Source: Henriciella marina DSM 19595
Lineage (GTDB): Bacteria; Pseudomonadota; Alphaproteobacteria; Caulobacterales; Hyphomonadaceae
NCBI RefSeq assembly: GCF_000376805.1
Contig: NZ_AQXT01000002.1
Coordinates: 806,001 to 870,000, forward strand
Length of the DNA stretch: 64,000 nt
Direction: 5' to 3'
Shown here: positions 17,641-26,432 of the stretch, in pieces
Position numbering within the stretch: position 1 is the first letter of the stretch
How the letters are laid out: each line of letters starts with the position of its first letter
Translations under genes and position numbers: made by a program
The notes under the pieces: model-generated
Databases searched by the model: none
What the model saw: only the letters and a program-made list of their open reading frames with translations
Told to the model about the DNA's origin: nothing

Positions 17641-18875
17641 TAGGCCCGCGACAGCTGGAACTGACCGACATTAATCCGGCCATTCCCGAACCCGGCCTCG
17701 CAATAGCTCAGGTAAAACCGCCAGAGACGGCGAAACCGCTCATCGAACCCGAACGTCTGCACCTTGTCCCAGGCTTCTTCGAAACGCTCCGCCCAGATCT
17801 TCAGCGTCTTCGCATAGTCCTGACCGAAATAGTGAACGGCATCGAAGCGAAGCCCGGACTCCGATAGCGATTCCCGCAGCGCTTTTTCGCTCGGCAACAT
17901 TCCGCCCGGAAATATATAGCGCTGGATGAAATCGGTTCGCTTCCTGTAGCGTCTGAAAAGCTTGTCCTCGATGGTGATGATCTGCAGCGCAGCCTTCGCA
18001 TCTGGCCCAGCGAGACTTTCGCGAACCTTCTGGAAGTAGCTTGGCCAGTAGGCCTCACCGACCGCTTCGAACATCTCGATCGAGGCAACGCCGTCATACG
18101 CCCCCTGATGGTCGCGGTAGTCTTCGAGGCGGATCTCAACCCGGTCCGACAGACCTTCTTTCTGCATCCGCGCCGCAGCATAGTCGCGCTGGGCTTCCGA
18201 GATCGTCAGGCAGGTCACCTTCGAGCCGCGAACCTTTGCAGCATATTCTGCAAAACCGCCCCAGCCGCATCCGATCTCCAGGATGTTACTGTCCGGACCC
18301 GCCATGAGCTGGTCTGCGATGCCATTATATTTCGCGGTCTGCGCCTGTTCGAGCGACATGTTCGGCCGGTCGAACAGCGCCGAAGAATAGGTCATCGTCT
18401 CGTCCAGCCAGGCCGAATAGAAATCATTGCCAAGGTCATAGTGCGCCATGATATTGCGGCGCGCGCCTGCCCGGCTGTTGCGGTTGAAGATATGGCGAAG
18501 CTTGTTGATGCCCTTCACCAGCGACCCGCCAACAGCGAGTTTCCCAGCGGCCTCGAAATTCTCCGAGAAAAACTCCAGCACGGCCGTCAGATCCGGCGTC
18601 GACCATTCGCCGTCCATATAGCTTTCGGCAAAACCGATATCACCGCCCGCAAGCGCCCGTTTGGCGAAACCGAATTCATGCACATCGACCACCGCATGCG
18701 GGCCGGGATTGCCATGATCGAACAGCACTGTCCGTCCATCCGGCAGATTGAACCGGAGCGATCCGTTCTCAGTGCGCAGCAAGAACAGGCCTGCCAAGCG
18801 GAACCCGGCCGGAACCCCGGACAACTGCCTCAGGGACGTCATCGTCGCTCTCGTTTCATCCAATTGTTCGCTCAT
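17640..18875 (-). CDS. cfa: Cyclopropane-fatty-acyl-phospholipid synthase family methyltransferase
   Basis: The 411-residue SAM-dependent enzyme carries the SAM loop EIGCGWGGFAEYA (about 200-212), the substrate segment AHYDLGNDFYSAWLDETMTYSSALF, EMFEAVGEAYW and FIQRYIFPGGMLPS. These are standard for CFA synthase. It would methylenate unsaturated phospholipid acyl chains, or methylate them if it is of the furan-fatty-acid (UfaM) branch. Its ATG overlaps the DUF1365 stop (ATGA). It is the last gene of the phr / flavin oxidase / DUF1365 / cfa operon. Confidence 0.92.
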   Translation of the reverse strand: MSEQLDETRATMTSLRQLSGVPAGFRLAGLFLLRTENGSLRFNLPDGRTVLFDHGNPGPHAVVDVHEFGFAKRALAGGDIGFAESYMDGEWSTPDLTAVLEFFSENFEAAGKLAVGGSLVKGINKLRHIFNRNSRAGARRNIMAHYDLGNDFYSAWLDETMTYSSALFDRPNMSLEQAQTAKYNGIADQLMAGPDSNILEIGCGWGGFAEYAAKVRGSKVTCLTISEAQRDYAAARMQKEGLSDRVEIRLEDYRDHQGAYDGVASIEMFEAVGEAYWPSYFQKVRESLAGPDAKAALQIITIEDKLFRRYRKRTDFIQRYIFPGGMLPSEKALRESLSESGLRFDAVHYFGQDYAKTLKIWAERFEEAWDKVQTFGFDERFRRLWRFYLSYCEAGFGNGRINVGQFQLSRA

Positions 18876-19675
18876 CCCTGGGTCTCCTTGATCGTGCGGC
18901 CCGATGGCGCTGCTATTGATACGGTTTGTTCATTCTGATGCGGCTTGGGGTGATAATCTGCGCCTTTCAGCCAAAGCTTCAACGCTTCCCAATGAATACC
19001 AAGCGTCACGCCGATCGTCGACGCAGGCATCAAGACCGCCGCGCGCAACAGCGCCTGATCGGTCGCCGGTTCAAAGGCCGTCGATAGCGTCGCCATATGT
19101 TTGGCAGCGCCGTCTTTCATCGTCGTCACGCCAAGTTTCAGGCGGTCTTCTGAGCGTTGCAGCGAAAACTCGTAATGTCCCGAAAGATCGAAAAAGGGCG
19201 ACACGTGGAAATCTTTCTTCGACACGTGCCGCGTCCACTTACCCTCAATCACTGAGACGTACGTATGCCGCTCGCCGAACGTGTTTCGGACCTCGTAGAG
19301 GACACCTGCAGGCGCGCCGTGTTCTGTCTCTGCAAGCCAGAGCGAAATTGGCGCGAACTTGTGAAAGAGGTGCCGTGGAAATGTCATCAGCCGCAACCGC
19401 AGCGAAGACGCGTCAACGCCTGCCGTCTTGAAACGGTCCTCTGCCCAGCTTCGCAGGCTTTGCGCCCCGCCTTCGCCATGATCCTTGGGCCGAAATGAGA
19501 AGAGCGCACTGCGGTCCACACCAAACAGACGGCACTGCCGGTCAGCCTCATCAAGCCGGTCGATATCCAGCTCGATCATGAAGACCTTGTAGCTGAAATC
19601 CGACACAAACGGTGTGAACCGCCTGTGGACCGTTTCGCCATGATGGAGCCGCAAGGCGGGGGAAGGGTAGGTCAC
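18872..19675 (-). CDS. DUF1365 domain-containing protein
   Basis: The 267-residue protein matches DUF1365: the N-terminal RLHHGETVHRRFTPFVSDFSYKVFMIELDID, the middle LRLMTFPRHLFHKFAPISLW, and KDFHVSPFFDLSGHYEF. It begins at a GTG that overlaps the upstream stop codon (GTGA). Its biochemical role is not known to me. It always tends to travel with a flavin amine-oxidase-like gene and a CFA-family methyltransferase, which suggests work on modified fatty acids. The arrangement here is fully overlapping on both sides. Confidence 0.9.
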   Translation of the reverse strand: MTYPSPALRLHHGETVHRRFTPFVSDFSYKVFMIELDIDRLDEADRQCRLFGVDRSALFSFRPKDHGEGGAQSLRSWAEDRFKTAGVDASSLRLRLMTFPRHLFHKFAPISLWLAETEHGAPAGVLYEVRNTFGERHTYVSVIEGKWTRHVSKKDFHVSPFFDLSGHYEFSLQRSEDRLKLGVTTMKDGAAKHMATLSTAFEPATDQALLRAAVLMPASTIGVTLGIHWEALKLWLKGADYHPKPHQNEQTVSIAAPSGRTIKETQG

Positions 19676-21003
19676 TGAGCTGCAGTCCCGGCGGCTCTGA
19701 GGTCGGCCTTGGCCGCTTTGGCTCCCAGCCGCTCAACAAGGGTCACGTTCTCTGCCTCCCATGGCACGCGGCCACCAAGAGACAGCGCTGCGCGCAGACC
19801 ACTTTTCAGGCCATCCTCATGAAAACCAGAGCCGAGCCAGGCGCCTGCGAGCCAGAGCCCCCGGTCGCTCTGAATACGCTCCAGTGACCGGCAGGCCGCC
19901 GCTGCCGCTGCATCGAACTGCGGGTGATCAAAAGTCAGCTCATAGAACACATCCGAAGCGGGCGGCGGTTCGACCGGGTTCAGCGTCACGAAGAGCGGAT
20001 GCTTGTCCGGCAAATTCTGCAATCGGTTCATCCAGTAGGTTAGGCAGATATTCTCGCCGTCCGACTGTCGGTCAATAACGTTCCAGCTCGCCCATGCCCG
20101 CTTGCGCTCCGGCATATAGTCCGGGTTCTTGTGAAGATAGATGCGGTTCGGCCTGTAGCCGACCGACTTCAGAAGAAAGCGCTGATCTTCATAGGCGGGT
20201 GCCAGCAGTGATCTCGCTGTATCAGAGTGGGTAGCGACGATCACATCATCGAAAAGGTGATCGTGCCCGTCAGCGGTTGTCACCTTCACATGGTCCCCAA
20301 ACGGACTGACCTGCTCAACCGGCGAATTGAGCCGAAGACGCTCACCAAGCACGCTGCTGGCCGCATCGACATACTGCTTCGAGCCGCCAGTGACTGTCCG
20401 CCATGTGGGCCGCTCGGCATGCATCAGCCGGTGATTATCGAAGAAACGGAAAAAGCTTAGCGCCGGATAGTCCATCATTTCGGCCGGCGGCGTCGACCAG
20501 ATCGCCCCGCCCATAGGCAGAATATAGTTCTGCTTGAAGTCCTCGCTGAACCCTTTCTGGCCCAGCCATACGCCGAGCGTCTCACTTCCGATAAGTCCGC
20601 CCGCAAGTTCCTCGCGGGCCATATCGTTGAACTTCAGGATCGACCGCCAGAAACGATGAAAACGCGGACGCAGCAGGTTCCGCTTGCGGGCGAACATTCC
20701 CTTGATGGTCGAGGCCCATTCAAAGCCGTCTTCATTCGACACCGCAAAGCTCATATCGCTCGGTTCGGTCTCTACATTCAGAGCCTCAAAGAACCCCGTC
20801 AGGTTTGGATAATTCCGACCATTATAGACAATGAAGCCAACATCGACGCTGAGTTCGGTGCCATCATAGTCGATCGTCTTCGTATGGGCATGTCCGCCGG
20901 CGCGATCACGCGCCTCGAACACGGTTACTTCTGCCGTGTCCTTCAGTGCGAAAGCAGCGCCGAGCCCACTGATGCCTGACCCGATGACAGCGATTTTTTT
21001 CAT
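19672..21003 (-). CDS. FAD-dependent oxidoreductase (NAD(P)-binding/amine-oxidase-like)
   Basis: The 443-residue flavoprotein opens with the dinucleotide-binding KKIAVIGSGISGLGAAFAL motif and the second FAD motif EARDRAGGHAHT. Further segments are VDVGFIVYNGRNYPNLT, PMGGAIWSTPPAEMMDYPALSF and a C-terminal GLWLAGAWLGSGFHEDGLKSG. It belongs to the amine-oxidase-like family found beside DUF1365 and CFA synthase. The ATG at 21003, 2 bp after the photolyase stop, is the natural start; the frame reaches 21036. A role as fatty-acid desaturase or oxidase is inferred from the neighbours. Confidence 0.9.
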   Translation of the reverse strand: MKKIAVIGSGISGLGAAFALKDTAEVTVFEARDRAGGHAHTKTIDYDGTELSVDVGFIVYNGRNYPNLTGFFEALNVETEPSDMSFAVSNEDGFEWASTIKGMFARKRNLLRPRFHRFWRSILKFNDMAREELAGGLIGSETLGVWLGQKGFSEDFKQNYILPMGGAIWSTPPAEMMDYPALSFFRFFDNHRLMHAERPTWRTVTGGSKQYVDAASSVLGERLRLNSPVEQVSPFGDHVKVTTADGHDHLFDDVIVATHSDTARSLLAPAYEDQRFLLKSVGYRPNRIYLHKNPDYMPERKRAWASWNVIDRQSDGENICLTYWMNRLQNLPDKHPLFVTLNPVEPPPASDVFYELTFDHPQFDAAAAAACRSLERIQSDRGLWLAGAWLGSGFHEDGLKSGLRAALSLGGRVPWEAENVTLVERLGAKAAKADLRAAGTAAQ

Positions 21004-21005
21004 TC

Positions 21006-22466
21006 TCAGTCCTGCTTTTCCTTGAGCGACTCCCACGCATCGAGTGCGCGTTGTCGCCCGGCCTTATGCTCAATGATCGGCTTGGGATAAGTCGCTCCCA
21101 ATTCGATACCTGCCTTTTCCAGTACGTCCTTGCCCGCTTCCCAGGGTGCATGAAGATGCTTTTGCGGCAGCTTTGCGAGTTCTGGGCACCACTTGCGGAC
21201 GTATTCGCCCGTCTTGTCGAACTTCTGGCCCTGCGTGATTGGGTTGAAGACACGGAAATAGGGCGAGGCATCGGCACCAGACCCTGCCGTCCACTGCCAT
21301 CCCGCAGCATTGGACGCGGGATCTGCATCGACCAGAGTATCCCAGAACCAGTCCTCGCCGTCGGCCCAGTGTATGAGCAAGTGTTTTGTCAGGAGCGAGG
21401 CGACGATCATCCTGACCCGGTTGTGCATCCAGCCTGTCTCCCAGAGCTGGCGCATACCGGCATCGACAATCGGATACCCGGTCTGACCCTTCTGCCATCG
21501 CTCAAGGTCGCTCTTGCTGGACCTCCACGACATGGCATCGAATTTATCGTTGTAGTTTTCCCGCCCCATAGCCGGATTATGATAGAGCAGAACGTAGGAA
21601 AATTCACGCCAGACGATTTCCGACAAGAAGGACAAGGCGCTCTCTTCCTGCTTCAGACCGCGATTGATACGCCCCATGACGGCGCGCCAGACCGTTGCCG
21701 GGCTGATTTCACCATGATGGAGATGGGGAGAAAGTCCGGACGTACCATCCTCTACATCCGGCCGATTGCGCATTTCTTCATAGTCCCGCACCGGCCCGTC
21801 GAGGAAATCGCTCAGCCGCTCCTGCGCGCCCGCTTCACCAGGCGTCCATAGGCTATCGAAGCCGGTTGACCAGTCAGGCTTGGTTGGATGAAGTCCCCAA
21901 TCCTCGATCTCGTCACCATCAATCCCAACGCCTGCAAAGCTATCGGGCGCGCCCATTGGATCCGGCGCCTCATAGCTATCGCGCACCGAGCGCCAATAAG
22001 GGGTGAAAACCTTGTAGTAGCCGCCGGTCGTCGTCTGATACGCCCAGGGCTCTGTCAGAAGCGTCGTGTTGAAACTGCGCGACTCGAGGCCGTCGTCCTT
22101 TAGTTGCTGCTTGATCTCGGCATCGCGGTCGATCTCCGGCTGCGTGTACCGCCGCCCCCAGAATACGGCGTCTGCACCCGTCTCCTGAATGAGATCGCGA
22201 ATCACTTTGCTCGCGTCACCCTTGCGGCAGATCAGTTTCCCGCCGCGCTCAGAGATATCAGACCGAAGCGACTTCAGGGACTTGTCGAGCCACCATTTCG
22301 ATGCGCCGCCAAGCGGCCTGCTGCCGTCGGCGTCATTTTCAAGAATATAGACCGGATAGATCTTCGCCCCCGCATCGGCGGCGGCAGCAAGCGCTGCATG
22401 GTCCGAAATCCGAAGATCATTGCGAAACCATACGATTACGGAATTGGGATTATCTTGCGCCAGCAC
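21006..22466 (-). CDS. phrB: Deoxyribodipyrimidine photolyase (class I CPD type)
   Basis: The 486-residue protein would repair cyclobutane pyrimidine dimers with blue light. It has the N-terminal antenna domain (VIVWFRNDLRISDHAAL) and the C-terminal FAD domain with GTSGLSPHLHHGEISPATVW, REFSYVLLYHNP, TGYPIVDAGMRQLWETGWMHNRVRM, HWADGEDWFWDTLVDADPASN and the tryptophan-rich GWQWTAGSGADASPYFRVFNP. It starts at GTG 22466 with AGGAGG only 3 bp before it. It is the first gene of the phr / flavin oxidase / DUF1365 / cfa operon. Confidence 0.96.
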   Translation of the reverse strand: MLAQDNPNSVIVWFRNDLRISDHAALAAAADAGAKIYPVYILENDADGSRPLGGASKWWLDKSLKSLRSDISERGGKLICRKGDASKVIRDLIQETGADAVFWGRRYTQPEIDRDAEIKQQLKDDGLESRSFNTTLLTEPWAYQTTTGGYYKVFTPYWRSVRDSYEAPDPMGAPDSFAGVGIDGDEIEDWGLHPTKPDWSTGFDSLWTPGEAGAQERLSDFLDGPVRDYEEMRNRPDVEDGTSGLSPHLHHGEISPATVWRAVMGRINRGLKQEESALSFLSEIVWREFSYVLLYHNPAMGRENYNDKFDAMSWRSSKSDLERWQKGQTGYPIVDAGMRQLWETGWMHNRVRMIVASLLTKHLLIHWADGEDWFWDTLVDADPASNAAGWQWTAGSGADASPYFRVFNPITQGQKFDKTGEYVRKWCPELAKLPQKHLHAPWEAGKDVLEKAGIELGATYPKPIIEHKAGRQRALDAWESLKEKQD

Positions 22467-22620
22467 ATGCCTCCTGTGAACATTCCTAAAACGAGTACGC
22501 GCTAAACTGTGACGCAGATCAGCCTTGTCCAGCAGCCTCCAGTCTGGTGCTCAGGGAAAAGATTGATTACGCAGAAGAGCGCGCGCTCCTATCGGCCTGC
22601 TGGCACAAGGAATATCTAGC
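22467..22620. promoter_or_regulatory. Divergent promoter region of phrB and hldE
   Basis: These 154 bp separate the divergent phrB operon and hldE and must contain the promoters of both. I see AGGAGG for phrB and AAGGA for hldE, but no confident sigma-factor box. A TGATC hexamer on the minus strand resembles a -35 element of RpoE-type ECF promoters, but I could not find a matching -10. Confidence 0.4.
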
Positions 22621-24072
22621 TTGAGACAGCAAATATCTGAAATCCTTGAGAAAGCTTCAGGCAAACGCGTTCTCTGCATCGGCGACCTGATGCTGGACCG
22701 CTATGTGTACGGCGATGTCGGCCGTGTCTCACCTGAGGCCCCCGTGCCGGTCTTGCGCAAGACCCACTCTCTCGAGGTGCCAGGCGGGGCCGGAAACGTC
22801 GCCCGCAATCTCAGCGCGCTTGGCATCCACACGATCATGCTGGGCTGTGTCGGCGACGATGAGGCAGGCGAACAGCTTGCAGCGCTTCTAGGGTCCGACC
22901 CTCTGATCGAGTGCCAGCTCGCGAAAACGAGCGCCATAAAGACCGTCGTCAAATCGCGCTTCATTGCCAGCACACAGCAGCTGCTTCGCGTCGATACCGA
23001 AGATGACCGGCCTGACATGGGGCCAGCCGGCGCTGTGCTCGCTTCAGCGATCGCCAAGGCGGCAACGGGCGCGTCTGCGATCATCGTCTCAGACTATGCC
23101 AAGGGCACGATCACGCCAGCCGTGTTCACGGCCTGCGTAGACGCGGCCAGATCGGCAGGTATCCCGCTTCTGGTTGACCCGAAGTCGAAAGACTTCTCGC
23201 TCTATGCCGGCGCCGACCTCATCAAGCCCAATGCGAGCGAGCTGAGCGGGGCCACAGGCCTGCCAACCTCATCGGACAGGGAGGTCGAAGCGGCACTTTT
23301 GGACGCCTCCAAACACATGCCGGGCTGCCAGATCGTTGTGACACGTGCCGGCAAGGGCATGTCATGGCTGGCCGGACAGGAAACCTTTCACCTTCGCGGC
23401 GAAGCGCGGCAAGTCTTCGACGTGTCCGGGGCAGGGGACACCAGCATGGCAGCTCTCGCCGCCGCGATCGCCACCGGCGCAGATCTTCGCGACGCTGTTT
23501 CACTGGCCATCGCCGCATCCGGCATTGTTGTCGGCAAGGTCGGTACCGCAACGGTCAGCGCCGAGGAGCTTCACCGCGCGCTATCGCAGGATGATGCGCC
23601 GCCATCAGCCCCGGTACTCAACCGGCAGGACCTCGTGGAGATGACCCAGCGCTGGCGGGCAGCAGGCCTCCGTGTCGGCGTCACCAATGGCTGTTTCGAC
23701 ATCCTGCACCCGGGCCATCTCAAAGTCCTTCAGCAGGCGCGGGCGCACTGTGACCGTCTCATCGTCGCGATCAATACAGACGCCTCCGTCAAGCGTCTGA
23801 AGGGCGACAGCCGCCCTGTGAATACCGAAGGTGACCGGGCAATCCTGCTCGCTGGAATCGCTGGCGTCGATGCCGTAACCAGCTTTGACGACGACACACC
23901 AGCCGCCCTGATCGAGGCGATCCAGCCGGACGTTCTGGTCAAGGGCGGGGACTACAAGCCTGACGAGATCGTCGGCGCAGAGACCGTCACCGCGCGCGGC
24001 GGTGAGGTCATCATCGTGCCGCTGATGGAGGGCCGCTCGACCACGGGCATCATCGAGCGCTCGCGCAGCTAG
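22621..24072 (+). CDS. hldE: Bifunctional heptose 7-phosphate kinase / heptose 1-phosphate adenylyltransferase
   Basis: The 483-residue two-domain enzyme makes ADP-heptose for lipopolysaccharide core. The N-terminal PfkB-type sugar kinase domain shows GDLMLDRYVYGDVGR, EVPGGAGNVARNLSALG, DPKSKDF and the catalytic DVSGAGDTSMAAL. The C-terminal nucleotidyltransferase has VTNGCFDILHPGHLKVL, with HxGH around 363-366. Translation starts at TTG, preceded by AAGGA at 9 bp. Its stop overlaps the convergent DUF3089-like stop by a CTAG palindrome. Confidence 0.95.
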   Translation: MRQQISEILEKASGKRVLCIGDLMLDRYVYGDVGRVSPEAPVPVLRKTHSLEVPGGAGNVARNLSALGIHTIMLGCVGDDEAGEQLAALLGSDPLIECQLAKTSAIKTVVKSRFIASTQQLLRVDTEDDRPDMGPAGAVLASAIAKAATGASAIIVSDYAKGTITPAVFTACVDAARSAGIPLLVDPKSKDFSLYAGADLIKPNASELSGATGLPTSSDREVEAALLDASKHMPGCQIVVTRAGKGMSWLAGQETFHLRGEARQVFDVSGAGDTSMAALAAAIATGADLRDAVSLAIAASGIVVGKVGTATVSAEELHRALSQDDAPPSAPVLNRQDLVEMTQRWRAAGLRVGVTNGCFDILHPGHLKVLQQARAHCDRLIVAINTDASVKRLKGDSRPVNTEGDRAILLAGIAGVDAVTSFDDDTPAALIEAIQPDVLVKGGDYKPDEIVGAETVTARGGEVIIVPLMEGRSTTGIIERSRS

Positions 24073-24974
24073 TTTCCGCGCTCACCTGAGATATCACGCT
24101 CGGAGTTCGGGCGGCGGATTGGCGCGACGTCGACAACTTCTTCAGCGGCCCATGTGTCAAAAGGCTCAGCAGGTTTCGTCGCATTCTCTTCAAGCCAGCT
24201 AGACAGCGCCTCGGCGCGGCTGTCTATCTCCGCGCCAATAGAGCCGGTGTCGGAATAGACGAGCTGTGGCCGCGGCAGACTCGGCATCAGGAAGCGCCGG
24301 AACGGCTTGCTTGTGGCAAGGCCCGTCTCCACCACGCAGGCCTCCACGGCATCGCTGCAAGGCCCGACCTTTTCAGACCATTCATGGGTCGCCATGCCCG
24401 CTGGCAGCATCACACCGCCAAAGCGCTGACGAAATTCCTCGTCCTGCGGCAGCGCCTCAATCACTGGCTCAAGCATGGTCTCGCTGCCCGGCGCGGCAAC
24501 AAGGATCAGCGCGCGTTTGCGATTGTCTGCATTCAGGTAACGGGTCATGGCCTGCCGGACGTCAGCGGCCGCGAGATCTGTGCCCTCACTTCTCAGCTTC
24601 TTGCCCGCAGCCGGAGACGGCGCGCGATAGGACGGCGCATAAAGAACAGCCGTCTCGGATACCAATTCGGTCTGTTCAACAAAACGCGCATAATCGGATT
24701 TCAGGGCCTCGGAAGACGCATCCATCAGACCAGCGGGTGCCGGGCTCGTCGGCATGGGCGCAATCAGGAAGACATCAACGCCCCAAGGGCTCGCCCATCC
24801 ACCGGCGGGCAGCTCGGCAGGGCGATCAAGCCAGTCCTCTTCCATGGAATAGTCAGGCTCTTCGGCAACCCGCTCACCTTGGCCGAGCCAGGACGCATAA
24901 AGGCTATCCTTGAACACGACCCAGCCGACAGCGAGCGCAGCCACAATGCCAAGCGCAATCAGGATAGGGCGCAT
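24069..24974 (-). CDS. DUF3089-like membrane-anchored protein
   Basis: The 301-residue protein has an N-terminal membrane segment (about 3-22) and then a domain resembling DUF3089 alpha/beta-hydrolase-like proteins: VDVFLIAPMPTS, TAVLYAPSYRAPSP, ADVRQAMTRYLN. The position that normally reads as a nucleophile elbow (GHSQG) here reads VAAPGSE, so a serine-hydrolase activity is doubtful. The last residues overlap hldE by 4 bp (convergent). It is the third gene of an operon after the phosphotransferase and DUF6285 genes, one base after the latter. Confidence 0.62.
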   Translation of the reverse strand: MRPILIALGIVAALAVGWVVFKDSLYASWLGQGERVAEEPDYSMEEDWLDRPAELPAGGWASPWGVDVFLIAPMPTSPAPAGLMDASSEALKSDYARFVEQTELVSETAVLYAPSYRAPSPAAGKKLRSEGTDLAAADVRQAMTRYLNADNRKRALILVAAPGSETMLEPVIEALPQDEEFRQRFGGVMLPAGMATHEWSEKVGPCSDAVEACVVETGLATSKPFRRFLMPSLPRPQLVYSDTGSIGAEIDSRAEALSSWLEENATKPAEPFDTWAAEEVVDVAPIRRPNSERDISGERGN

Positions 24975-24975
24975 T

Positions 24976-25353
24976 TTAGTCCTCTAGAGCAGTTGCCAGT
25001 CCCGAATATTTCGGTTGATCGACTTTCAACTGCGCAATTGCGGTCTTTTTGAGGTGGTCCATCAGCTCAGCTGACTGAACCGTCAGCTCGCCCGACCTGA
25101 TCTTGCCGCGCAATTCTGCGTTCAGCTCAGCGCGCGTCTTGCCGTCGCTGTCGGCAATCAGCGCCTGCAGACGCGCATACTCCTCGGCGTCGTTTTCTTC
25201 CCGGCTGTCGAGATCGCGGAGGATTGTCGCGAGCACGTTGGAGGCGACGCGGGCGTGAAAGGCCGCGCGCCCTGTCAGCTCAGGCATGGCCGAGTGATCG
25301 ACGAAATTCTTCACCGCCTGGACCAGTTCACTGACGCTTGGCTGATTATGCAT
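24976..25353 (-). CDS. DUF6285 domain-containing protein
   Basis: The 125-residue helical protein starts at the ATG at 25353 (MHNQPSVSEL), because the longer frame to 25413 runs inside the preceding gene. The pattern ELVQAVKNFVDHSAMPEL, GRAAFHARVASNVLATILRDL is what I know from DUF6285 proteins, which follow aminoglycoside-phosphotransferase-like genes tied to acyl-CoA metabolism. Its start overlaps the phosphotransferase stop by 8 bp, so the two are coupled. Function unknown. Confidence 0.7.
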   Translation of the reverse strand: MHNQPSVSELVQAVKNFVDHSAMPELTGRAAFHARVASNVLATILRDLDSREENDAEEYARLQALIADSDGKTRAELNAELRGKIRSGELTVQSAELMDHLKKTAIAQLKVDQPKYSGLATALED

Positions 25354-26353
25354 GACGCTGACCCTCCAGCAGGTTGATGAGGTCCATCTCTGTCTCCGAA
25401 ACGCGCCGCCCAATGGCCGCGCGCTCTACGCTGGCATCGGCGCCAGAACGGAACGTCTCGTACATCCCCATACACATGATGCCCCATTTCATACTGCCGA
25501 GCATGTCCCACCAGTCGATGTCGCGAGGCGTGAACTCAGCCCCGCCAGCCTCAGCATAGGCCTCAAGCAGGGCTTCGACATGGCCGAACCCGCCGAGCCG
25601 CTTGTCGGAATGCCCGAAGCGCCAGGAATTGGTACACATCCAGCCAATGTCTTCGCGCGGGTCGCCATAATGGGCGAGCTCCCAGTCGAGCACGGCGGCG
25701 AGGCCCTTTTCGTCGACCATGATGTTGCCGAGACGAAAGTCGCCATGAACAAGCACTGGATCTAGTTGCGTCGGCGCATTCTCGCGAAGCCAGACAATCG
25801 CCAGGTCGAAGATGGGCCGGCACTCGCCCATCTCCTGATAGGTCGCCTCATAATGATCGATCTGCTCAAGCCCGCTGTTGAGCCGCAGGCGCGAGACATC
25901 CGATCCGTCGATGGCATGAATACCCGCAAGCGACTTGCCGCACTGGGCGGGCAAATTCTTGCGCGCCTCTGCATACTCATCATCGCGAAGGATGCGCCGG
26001 GCGATCGTTTCGCCCTCGATCTTCGACATGATGAAGCCTTCGCCAAGTCCTTCACCAGGGGTGAGGACATGCACGACCTCGGGCACGACCACACCGGTCT
26101 CTGCGGCCTTGCGAATCAGCGCCGCTTCATTTGGAAGGCCCAGGGCGCGCGAGTCTTCGGTCGCCTCCATACCTTCAGGGGCCCGGCGCAAGATGAGGGA
26201 ACCAGGAGCGCCCTCACCACTTAATTCAAGCAGCCATGTCTCCTGGCTCGCGCCGCCGGACAGTCTATTGGCAGCGGTGAGTCTGGTCTGCTCACCATAC
26301 ACGCGTCTAAGGACCGCCTGCAGCCTGTTATCGAATTCTTGTTTGTCACTCAT
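25346..26353 (-). CDS. Phosphotransferase family protein (APH-like)
   Basis: The 335-residue protein has the APH/choline-kinase fold: LSGGASQETWLLEL near the N-terminus, ILRRAP, the Brenner motif LVHGDFRLGNIMV, and the metal-binding VLDWELAHYGDPREDIGW. Relatives next to DUF6285 are linked to acyl-CoA dehydrogenase-type catabolism rather than antibiotic resistance. The GTG at 26362 is another possible start; the ATG at 26353 looks more natural. It is the first gene of the three-gene operon. Confidence 0.88.
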   Translation of the reverse strand: MSDKQEFDNRLQAVLRRVYGEQTRLTAANRLSGGASQETWLLELSGEGAPGSLILRRAPEGMEATEDSRALGLPNEAALIRKAAETGVVVPEVVHVLTPGEGLGEGFIMSKIEGETIARRILRDDEYAEARKNLPAQCGKSLAGIHAIDGSDVSRLRLNSGLEQIDHYEATYQEMGECRPIFDLAIVWLRENAPTQLDPVLVHGDFRLGNIMVDEKGLAAVLDWELAHYGDPREDIGWMCTNSWRFGHSDKRLGGFGHVEALLEAYAEAGGAEFTPRDIDWWDMLGSMKWGIMCMGMYETFRSGADASVERAAIGRRVSETEMDLINLLEGQRHA

Positions 26354-26432
26354 CTCGGCCACAATTAACCGAAATCATATCTTCTCCAAGCCATACTCAA
26401 CGTAAACCCATGCGAGATTCAGGAGCGCTTTA

